A DNA stretch of 12,380 nt from contig DASSSO010000161.1 in the NCBI GenBank assembly GCA_035776735.1, positions 1 through 12,380 of the forward strand, in the 5' to 3' direction. Every line of letters begins with the position of its first letter. Position 1 is the first letter of the stretch. Under the pieces are notes generated by a model. It made no database searches and was not told where the DNA came from. It saw nothing but the letters and a program-made list of their open reading frames with translations. A program made the position numbers and the translations under genes. This document shows positions 6,010 through 11,593 of the stretch, one piece after another. The stretch comes from JACDAN01 sp035776735. GTDB taxonomy: Bacteria > Actinomycetota > Thermoleophilia > Gaiellales > Gaiellaceae.

Positions 6010-7684
6010 ACCGGCGTTCGACCGCTTCTACCGGTACGAGGAGCTCACCGAGATCCTGACGGGCTGGGCCCACGACCGGCCCGACCTCTTCGCGCTCGAG
6101 TCGATCGGCGAGAGCCACGAGGGGCGGGAGATCTGGCTCGCCACGATCACGAACACGGCGACTGGACCGGCGCTCGAGAAGCCGGCCTTCCTCGTCGAGG
6201 CCAACATCCACTCGATCGAGGTGACGGCGGCGACGGCGGCGCTGCACTTGATCGACCGGCTGCTCTCAGGCTACGGCGAGGACGAGCGCGTCACCCGCGT
6301 GCTCGACACCCGGGCGTTCTACGTCATCCCGCGGCTCAATCCGGACGGCGCCGAGCTCGCGCTCGCCGAGCGCCCGAAGTTCGTCCGCTCGAGCACCAGG
6401 CCGTGGCCGCTGGACGAGGAGCTCGACGGGCTCTACGAGGAGGATCTCGACGGGGACGGGCGGATCCTGATGATGCGCGTCCGCGACGAGCACGGCTCCT
6501 GGAAGCCGCACCCGGAGGAGCCGCGGCTGATGATCCGCCGCGACCCGGACGAGGACGGCGGCGAGTACTTCCGCGTTCTCTGGGAGGGAAGCATCCGCAA
6601 CTTCGACGGCGTGACGATCAAGATCGCGCCCCCGCTGGAGGGGCTCGACCTGAACCGGAACTTCCCGATGGAGTGGGCCGTCGAGGCCGAACAGCGTGGG
6701 GCCGGTCCGTACCCGACCTCGGAGCCGGAGATCCGCGCGATGGTGCAGGCGATCGTCGACCGGCCGAACATCACCGGCCACATCGCCTACCACACCTTCA
6801 GCGGCGTCCACCTCCGGCCCTACTCGAGCTACGCCGACGAGCACTTCCCCACCCAGGATCTCCGCACCTACGAGCTGCTCGGCGAGAAGGCGACGGAGCT
6901 GACCGGCTACCCGGCGGTCTCGATCTACCACGAGTTCAAGTACGACCCGAAGCAGACGGTCAAGGGCGGCGCGAACGACTGGCTCTACGACCACCTCGGC
7001 GTCTTCACGTGGACGACGGAGTTCTGGAGCCCGCAGCGGGAGGCCGGGATCGAGGGCTACGGCTACATCGACTGGCTCCGCGACCATCCGGTCGAGGACG
7101 ACCTCAAGCTCGTGCGCTGGAGCGACGAGCAGCTCGAGGGCAAGGGCTACGTCGACTGGTATCCGTTCGAGCACGACCAGCTCGGGGAGGTCGAGCTCGG
7201 CGGCTGGGATCTCATGTACGCGTGGGCGAACGTCCCACCGCAGTTCCTCGAGCGGGAGATCGCGCCGCACTCGGAGCTCGCGATCTGGCATCTGGCCGTG
7301 TCGCCGAAGCTCGAGATCCTGTCGCTGGAGGCGGAGGCCCTTGGCGAGGGCGCCTGGCTCGTGCGGCTCGTCGTCCACAACACCGGCTGGCTGCCGACGT
7401 CGGTCTCGGCGAAGGCGGTGGAGCGGAACGCCGTGCGGCCGCTCGAGGCGGAGATCACCCTGCCGGACGACGCCCGCCTCCACGGCGGCGAGAAGAAGGT
7501 CGAGCTCGGCCAGCTCGACGGTCGCGTCCACCGGCGCTCGCTGCTCTGGTGGGGCTCGGACGACGCGACGAGCGACCGCGCCAAGGCGGAGTGGGTGGTG
7601 GAGGGCGCGGCGGGGTCGGTCGTCCAAGTCGAGGCGCGCCACCAGCGCGCCGGCACCGCGCGGCGCGACCTGACGCTCGAGTAA
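6002..7684 (+). CDS. M14-family zinc carboxypeptidase
   Basis: 560 aa from GTG 6002. Zinc ligands: His70 and Glu73 in ANIHSIEVTAA and His264 in AYHTFSG. The substrate-carboxylate site is LDLNRNFP (Asn218, Arg219), and the catalytic Glu340 is in FTWTTEFWSP. NPDG at 113-116 is also an M14 hallmark. About 75 extra residues lie between NPDG and DLNRNF, including DLDGDGRI (148-155), a possible Ca2+ loop. I recall this insert from other bacterial M14 proteins, so it marks a subfamily. The last 130 residues look like a beta-sandwich appendage. No signal peptide is seen, unusual for M14 enzymes, most of which are exported. The start overlaps the M3 gene's end by 8 nt, which supports coupling and GTG 6002. 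Removes C-terminal residues from peptides; natural substrate unknown. Confidence 0.9.
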   Translation: MRRPAFDRFYRYEELTEILTGWAHDRPDLFALESIGESHEGREIWLATITNTATGPALEKPAFLVEANIHSIEVTAATAALHLIDRLLSGYGEDERVTRVLDTRAFYVIPRLNPDGAELALAERPKFVRSSTRPWPLDEELDGLYEEDLDGDGRILMMRVRDEHGSWKPHPEEPRLMIRRDPDEDGGEYFRVLWEGSIRNFDGVTIKIAPPLEGLDLNRNFPMEWAVEAEQRGAGPYPTSEPEIRAMVQAIVDRPNITGHIAYHTFSGVHLRPYSSYADEHFPTQDLRTYELLGEKATELTGYPAVSIYHEFKYDPKQTVKGGANDWLYDHLGVFTWTTEFWSPQREAGIEGYGYIDWLRDHPVEDDLKLVRWSDEQLEGKGYVDWYPFEHDQLGEVELGGWDLMYAWANVPPQFLEREIAPHSELAIWHLAVSPKLEILSLEAEALGEGAWLVRLVVHNTGWLPTSVSAKAVERNAVRPLEAEITLPDDARLHGGEKKVELGQLDGRVHRRSLLWWGSDDATSDRAKAEWVVEGAAGSVVQVEARHQRAGTARRDLTLE

Positions 7685-7747
7685 CGCAGGGCATCACTCG
7701 ATCGAGGGATTTGCCGCGAGGCAGCGTGTGCGCCCGCCGGCTTTCCG

Positions 7748-7753
7748 CATACT
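7748..7753 (+). promoter_or_regulatory. Possible -10 box upstream of the HD-GYP gene
   Basis: CATACT is the best -10-like hexamer in the 153-bp gap 7685-7837, giving a leader of roughly 75-80 nt. No good -35 is seen at 16-18 bp. The same gap holds an imperfect palindrome at 7693-7710 (CTCGATCGAG core) that I judge to be near chance level. Confidence 0.25.
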
Positions 7754-7820
7754 GGGTGCAGGAACGCGCTGCGGCTCGTCCAACGCAAGGGAGATCGTGC
7801 CGGGACGCGGGTCGCAGCGA

Positions 7821-7828
7821 GAGAGAGG
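7821..7828 (+). promoter_or_regulatory. Ribosome binding site of the HD-GYP gene
   Basis: GAGAGAGG lies 9 nt before GTG 7838 and supports that start. This gene thus appears to have a leader with a purine-rich ribosome site, unlike the near-leaderless genes around it. Confidence 0.4.
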
Positions 7829-7837
7829 TTTCGGCGA

Positions 7838-9103
7838 GTGCCGGCCTGGGTGACCTGGCCGCTCGTCGGCTTGGCCGTCTGGGGTGCGGTGGCGATCCCC
7901 GTCACGCTCTTCCTCGGTCGAATGCTTCGCGTCTCCGCACGCACCGATGCCGACGCACGATCGGCAGCCGTCGTCGTGGGGCAGCCGGCCGTTGTCGCCG
8001 GGCAGGCTGCGTCGCATCAGGCCCGGCGGCCGGCGCCGCGCCGCGTCCTCATCGTCGACGACGACGCCGGGCTGAGGTCGCTCCTGCGCGCGACGCTCAC
8101 GGCCGATGAGCTCGAGGTTGCCGAGGCCGAGGACGCGCGGCGCGCCTCGGATCTTGCGCGCTTCTGGCGCCCGACCGTCGTCCTGCTCGATGTCGCGATG
8201 CCCGGCATGGACGGCCTCTCGTTCTGCTCGGAGCTCAAGCGCAAGCCTGTCTTCGACGCGCCCGCCGTGGTCCTGCTGACCGGAACCGAGCTTGCCGACG
8301 AGGAAGCGGCACGTGCCGGTGCCGACGCGCTCCTGCGCAAGCCCTTCAGCCCGCTCGAGCTCGTCGGCGTCATCGACCGCCTGACCGGCGCCCAGGCGGT
8401 CGATTCGAGGACGGAAGTCTCCGAGGAGGCCGAAGACCAGCTCCTCCTGTACGCCCGCGACCTCGGCCGGCTGCTGGAGGTCGAGCGCGTGCAGCGTCGG
8501 GTCGTCCAGGACGCCTACCGCGAGACGATCACGGCGCTCGCGAACGCGCTCGAGGCGAAGGACACCGGGACGCGGCTTCATTCGCATCGGGTCCGCGACT
8601 ATGCGATCAGGCTGACGAGCGCCGTCGAGCCGGAGCTGCTCGCCGACCCCAGCCTCGAGTACGGCTTCCTCCTCCACGACGTCGGCAAGATCGGCATCCC
8701 CAACGAGGTGCTGGGGAAGCCAGGCGCGCTCACGCCCGACGAGGTCGGGCTCATTAGGCAGCACGCCGTCATCGGCGCGGAGATCCTCGCCGAGGTCACC
8801 TTCTTGCAGGGCGAGGGCCTCAGGGTGATTCGCTCGCACCACGAACGCTGGGACGGGACCGGCTATCCGGACGGCCTCGCGGGCTGGATGATCCCGCTCG
8901 GCGCCCGGATCTTCGCGGTCGCGGACGCCCTGGACGCGATGACGGGCGACCGTCCGTACCGGGAGCCCGCGAGCTGGGAGGAGGCAAGCCGGGAGATCGC
9001 CTCCGAGAGCGGGCGGCAGTTCGACCCGCGCGTGGTCGAGGCGTTCATGAGCGAGAACGGCGCCCTCCGCAGGCTCCACGACGTCACCGTCCGAGCCGCC
9101 TGA
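7838..9103 (+). CDS. Membrane-anchored REC-HD-GYP protein, probable c-di-GMP phosphodiesterase
   Basis: 421 aa in three parts. Residues 5-27 form one membrane helix (WPLVGLAVWGAVAIPVTLFLG). Residues 68-185 are a receiver domain with Asp74-76, phospho-acceptor Asp118 (VLLDVAMPGMDG), Thr148 and Lys168 (RKPF). Residues 225-415 are a full HD-GYP domain: HSHRVRDYA (His248), LLHDVGKIGIP (His280, Asp281), His309, SHHERWDGTGYPDG (His334, His335, Gly342-Pro344) and FAVADALDAMTGDRPYR. HD-GYP enzymes linearise and hydrolyse cyclic di-GMP; all metal-binding and GYP residues are present, so it should be active. A helical linker (195-225) may pass the phosphorylation signal. Most REC-HD-GYP proteins are soluble, so the membrane anchor ahead of the receiver is uncommon. 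Convergent with the lipoprotein gene, 6 nt apart. No partner kinase is in the window. Confidence 0.93.
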   Translation: MPAWVTWPLVGLAVWGAVAIPVTLFLGRMLRVSARTDADARSAAVVVGQPAVVAGQAASHQARRPAPRRVLIVDDDAGLRSLLRATLTADELEVAEAEDARRASDLARFWRPTVVLLDVAMPGMDGLSFCSELKRKPVFDAPAVVLLTGTELADEEAARAGADALLRKPFSPLELVGVIDRLTGAQAVDSRTEVSEEAEDQLLLYARDLGRLLEVERVQRRVVQDAYRETITALANALEAKDTGTRLHSHRVRDYAIRLTSAVEPELLADPSLEYGFLLHDVGKIGIPNEVLGKPGALTPDEVGLIRQHAVIGAEILAEVTFLQGEGLRVIRSHHERWDGTGYPDGLAGWMIPLGARIFAVADALDAMTGDRPYREPASWEEASREIASESGRQFDPRVVEAFMSENGALRRLHDVTVRAA

Positions 9104-9109
9104 CGCGGC

Positions 9110-9574
9110 CTAGCTGCGCGTGCAGTAGCGCTCGGAGAACTGCAGCGTGCTGTCGCCCGAGTCGTCCTGGATCGACGCGGAGACGACGATGTTCCGGCCC
9201 TCCTCGGCGACGAGGTAGAGCGCGCTTCCGTCCGGGAAGGCCTCCCCGCTCTCGGACGAGTACGTCGGATGCACGTGGACGAAGAATCGTGCGGGGAACC
9301 GGCAGCGCAGCGTGACCCGCCCGGTCGCCTGCGCGTACTCGAACTCCGTGCCCCAGCTCTCCTGTGTGGCGACCCGCTCGCATTCCCCGCCGAAGCCGCG
9401 ATCGCCGGCGTCGGCCCAGCCGACACGTTCGTCTCGCACGCGGACCTCGACGCCGCCCTGGTCGTAGACGACCTCGGCGGCCGAGTCCTCGCAGCGCACG
9501 GTTCCCTCGAAGCGCTCACTCGAGCATCCGGCCAGCAGCGCCAGTGCGACTGCGAACGGCACGAGCCGGGCCAT
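9110..9574 (-). CDS. Hypothetical lipoprotein
   Basis: 154 aa from ATG (9574-9572). Residues 1-18 are a signal peptide ending in a lipobox, ALLAGCSS, so Cys17 should be lipidated and the protein held on the outer face of the membrane. The mature part is small and looks beta-rich, with Cys at about 28, 64, 91 and 151 that could form disulfides. I recognise no domain. An upstream GTG (9592) is in frame, but ATG 9574 starts directly on the signal peptide and lies 9 nt after a GATAGT box. Divergent from azlC (60-bp gap) and convergent with the HD-GYP gene (6-bp gap). Function unknown. Confidence 0.78.
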   Translation of the reverse strand: MARLVPFAVALALLAGCSSERFEGTVRCEDSAAEVVYDQGGVEVRVRDERVGWADAGDRGFGGECERVATQESWGTEFEYAQATGRVTLRCRFPARFFVHVHPTYSSESGEAFPDGSALYLVAEEGRNIVVSASIQDDSGDSTLQFSERYCTRS

Positions 9575-9583
9575 GCTGTCCGC

Positions 9584-9589
9584 ACTATC
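9584..9589 (-). promoter_or_regulatory. Putative -10 box of the lipoprotein gene
   Basis: Minus-strand GATAGT ends 9 nt before ATG 9574, repeating the short -10-to-start distance of other genes here. It supports ATG 9574 over GTG 9592, which lies upstream of the box. Confidence 0.35.
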
Positions 9590-9622
9590 CACGATGCGGT
9601 CTGCAGGGTGGTGCTCCTCGCG

Positions 9623-9628
9623 GACAAT
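9623..9628 (+). promoter_or_regulatory. Putative -10 box of azlC
   Basis: GACAAT (TACAAT-like) ends 6 nt before GTG 9635. GGAGG (9629-9633) sits between them, only 1 nt from the GTG and thus too close for a normal Shine-Dalgarno. The geometry marks 9635 as the likely start of azlC. Confidence 0.35.
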
Positions 9629-9634
9629 GGAGGC

Positions 9635-10323
9635 GTGGCCGACGCGTCCGTAGCCACGACGAGGGAGGCCCGACCTTTCGCGCGGGACTCAGAGCCGGGA
9701 CGGCGTTCGCGCTCCCGACCTTCGTACTGGCCGTGTCGTTCGGCGTGCTCGCCCGCGAGCTCGGCTGGGGGCTCGTGGCGCCGATCGTCTTCTCGGGCAC
9801 AGTCTTCTCGGGGTCGGCGCAGTTCGCCGTGGCCGACGTGCTGGGCGCGGGCGGGAGCGCCGTCGCTGCGATCGTGGCCGCCCTCCTCGTCAACGCCCGT
9901 TTCGCCGTGATGGGCGTGGCCGTCGCACCGGCGCTCCGGGGAGGCCGGCTCCGGCGCGCGCTCGAGGCTCAGTCGACCGTCGACGCGTCGTGGGCGCTCG
10001 CCAATCGGGGAGGAGGGCGGTTCGACCGCGCGCTCCTCATCGGCGCGACGCTGCCCCAGTACCTCGCCTGGGTCGGCGGCACCGCGATCGGCGTCTTCGC
10101 CGGGGATTCGATCGATCCCGAGGCGCTCGCTCTCGACGTTCTCTTCCCTGCGTTCTTCCTCGGCCTGCTGATCGACGAGCTTCGGAACGGACGGGAGCAC
10201 GTCGGCGCCGCGCTGATCGCCGTCGCCGTGGCGCTCGCGCTCGTGCCGTTCACGCCGCCGGGGATCCCGATCGTGGCCGCCTGCGCCGGTGCGCTGCTCG
10301 GCCTCCGAGGGAGGTCGCGATGA
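9635..10323 (+). CDS. azlC: AzlC-family branched-chain amino acid exporter, large subunit, with apparent 1-nt frameshift near its start
   Basis: The body, from about 9676 to the TGA at 10321-10323, is a clear AzlC/YgaZ protein: FRAGLRAGTAFALP, then helices including VLAVSFGVLARELGWG, the FSGSAQFAVADV motif, and NARFAVMGVAVAPAL, ending with FPAFFLGLLIDELRN. With AzlD it forms an inner-membrane exporter of branched-chain amino acids (YgaZH, BrnFE). The body frame has no ATG, GTG or TTG between GTG 9544, which lies inside the divergent lipoprotein gene, and GTG 9733, inside the first helix. The natural start, GTG 9635 behind GACAAT, is in another frame and reads VADASVATTREARP before running out of frame. 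The span is 689 nt, one short of a multiple of three. A missing base at about 9668-9676 would join the two parts into about 229 aa. Either an assembly error or a true recent mutation. Family firm; start uncertain. Confidence 0.8.
10309..10314 (+). promoter_or_regulatory. Ribosome binding site of azlD
   Basis: GGGAGG, 5 nt before ATG 10320 and inside the end of azlC. A normal Shine-Dalgarno for a gene inside an operon, in contrast to the leaderless-looking first genes of the window. Confidence 0.6.
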
Positions 10324-10622
10324 AGGCGGTCTGGACGTCGATCGTCGTGCTCGCCATCGCGAACTTCGCGATCAAGGCGGCGGGCCCGGTCTTCCTCGGC
10401 GCCCGCGAGCTGCCCCGGCTGGCCGTCGACGTGATCGCCCTGCTCGCGTCCGCGATCCTCGCCGCCCTCGTCGTGGTCGGGACCTTCAGCGAGGACGGCC
10501 GGCTGAGCGCGGACGCGCAGACCGTCGGCGTGGCCGTGTCGGGCGTGGCGTTCGTGCTGCGGGTGCCGATACTGGCGGCGATCGCGCTGGGAGCGCTGAC
10601 CGCGGCCCTGATCCGGCTCTGA
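10320..10622 (+). CDS. azlD: AzlD-family branched-chain amino acid exporter, small subunit
   Basis: 100 aa, the usual AzlD/YgaH length, with about four membrane segments (roughly 5-20, 33-60, 66-80 and 83-99). The opening MKAVWTSIVVLAIANFAIKA and the following GPVFLG are family-like; AzlD proteins share an early helix and a conserved K-x-x-GP region. The ATG overlaps the azlC stop codon (ATGA), with GGGAGG 5 nt upstream, so the two are translationally coupled and likely made in balance. If azlC really carries the frameshift, azlD translation may also suffer. Convergent with the formamidase gene, 6 nt away. Family assignment rests on size, membrane pattern and neighbour. Confidence 0.85.
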   Translation: MKAVWTSIVVLAIANFAIKAAGPVFLGARELPRLAVDVIALLASAILAALVVVGTFSEDGRLSADAQTVGVAVSGVAFVLRVPILAAIALGALTAALIRL

Positions 10623-10628
10623 CCGGCG

Positions 10629-11579
10629 CTACCCGCGGAAGACCGCGAGCGGCAGCACCGCGCTGACGACGTACTGTCCGGCGTCGACGATCTCCGAGAT
10701 CTTCAGGTCGACGCAGAGGCTGGAGAGGACGTACGCGTCCTCCCGGCTCAGGTCGTAGGTGTCGCCCAGGTAGTCGATCATCGCGCGCACCGCCTCCTGC
10801 GCAGCGACATAGAGGTCCGGGCCGACGCCCGTCGTCCCGTAGAAGCCGCCGCCGTCGACCTGCGGCGTCAGCGGCCCGGGCGCCGTCCGGTACTGGGGCG
10901 CCGGGATCGAGCGGTCCTCGTGGAGCGTGAGCCGCAGCTCCGCGTACATCGGGGACTCGATGCCGGTCACGCAGACCTCGCCGTCGCCCTGCGCGGCGTG
11001 GGCGTCGCCGCAGCTGAAGAGCGCGCCCTCGACCTGGACCGGCAAGAACAGCGTCGTGCCCCGGACGAGCTGGCGCGTGTCCAGGTTGCCGCCGAACGGC
11101 CCGGGCGGCATCACCGCCTGCTCCTGCGCACCCGCCGGGCAGACACCCATCGTCCCCAGGAACGGCGCGATCGGGATCGCGATGTCGTCCCGGAGATGCG
11201 TCACGTCGCCGCCGGTGAGGTCGAAGATCCTCAGATACGGGTCGGGGAAGTCGTCGGGCAGCAGCCCGAAGCCGGGGAGGATCGCCGTCCAGCCCCAGCC
11301 CTGCGTCCGCAGGTCGAGGATCTCGATCGCGAGCGTGTGCCCGGGCTGCGCGCCCTCGACGGCGATCGGGCCCGCGAGCGGATAGACACGGTCCCAGTCG
11401 AGCGAGGCGATCACGTCGGCCGTCGACTCGGGCGTGATCTGGTTGTCGCTGACGTCGCGCGTGTGCACGACCACGGTGTCGCCGCTCGCCGCCGTCAGCA
11501 CCGGCTCGTTGCCGACGTCCCAGGTGAAGTGCACCCGGTCGTCCGGGAACTGGTGGGTTCGCCCGCTCACTGCCGGCAC
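10629..11579 (-). CDS. Acetamidase/formamidase family protein
   Basis: 316 aa from GTG 11579-11577, or 313 aa from GTG 11570-11568. FmdA/AmdA enzymes hydrolyse formamide, acetamide or related short amides to ammonia and the acid. Family marks include GPIAVEGAQPGHTLAIEIL (70-88), LPGFGLLPDDFPDPYLR (101-117), GTMGVCPAG (142-150), PGPFGGNLDTRQL (159-171) and FSCGDAHAAQGDGEVC (188-203), the conserved metal/active-site segment. No signal peptide, so cytoplasmic. Length is near the usual 310-330 aa of the bacterial short form. Divergent from the alcohol dehydrogenase with a 14- or 23-bp gap, depending on start. No urea/amide ABC transporter or regulator is next to it. Family firm; the natural amide is unknown. 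Confidence 0.9.
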   Translation of the reverse strand: MPAVSGRTHQFPDDRVHFTWDVGNEPVLTAASGDTVVVHTRDVSDNQITPESTADVIASLDWDRVYPLAGPIAVEGAQPGHTLAIEILDLRTQGWGWTAILPGFGLLPDDFPDPYLRIFDLTGGDVTHLRDDIAIPIAPFLGTMGVCPAGAQEQAVMPPGPFGGNLDTRQLVRGTTLFLPVQVEGALFSCGDAHAAQGDGEVCVTGIESPMYAELRLTLHEDRSIPAPQYRTAPGPLTPQVDGGGFYGTTGVGPDLYVAAQEAVRAMIDYLGDTYDLSREDAYVLSSLCVDLKISEIVDAGQYVVSAVLPLAVFRG

Positions 11580-11586
11580 TAGGATC
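11580..11586. promoter_or_regulatory. Putative shared -10 region between formamidase and alcohol dehydrogenase
   Basis: Plus-strand TAGGAT (11580-11585) fits TANNNT and lies 8 nt before ATG 11594. On the minus strand the same bases give GATCCT (11586-11581), one mismatch from TANNNT, 10 nt before the alternative formamidase GTG at 11570. An offset minus hexamer TGCGAT (11590-11585), 5 nt before GTG 11579, is the other option. The plus-strand promoter is more convincing than the minus one. Confidence 0.4.
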
Positions 11587-11593
11587 GCATCCG

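Noticed and set aside
6266..7642. Long minus-strand open frame opposite the M14 gene
   Set aside because: Same antisense artefact; the sequence is low-complexity and all M14 catalytic motifs lie on the plus strand.
7693..7710. Imperfect 18-bp palindrome with CTCGATCGAG core after the M14 gene
   Set aside because: One mismatched pair, no T-run, and such dyads are expected about once per window by chance.
7694..9079. Long minus-strand open frame opposite the HD-GYP gene
   Set aside because: The plus strand encodes complete REC and HD-GYP domains; the antisense frame shows none.
9544..9675. GTG 9544 as the start of azlC
   Set aside because: It would lie inside the divergent lipoprotein gene and add about 45 Arg/Gly-rich residues not seen in AzlC proteins.
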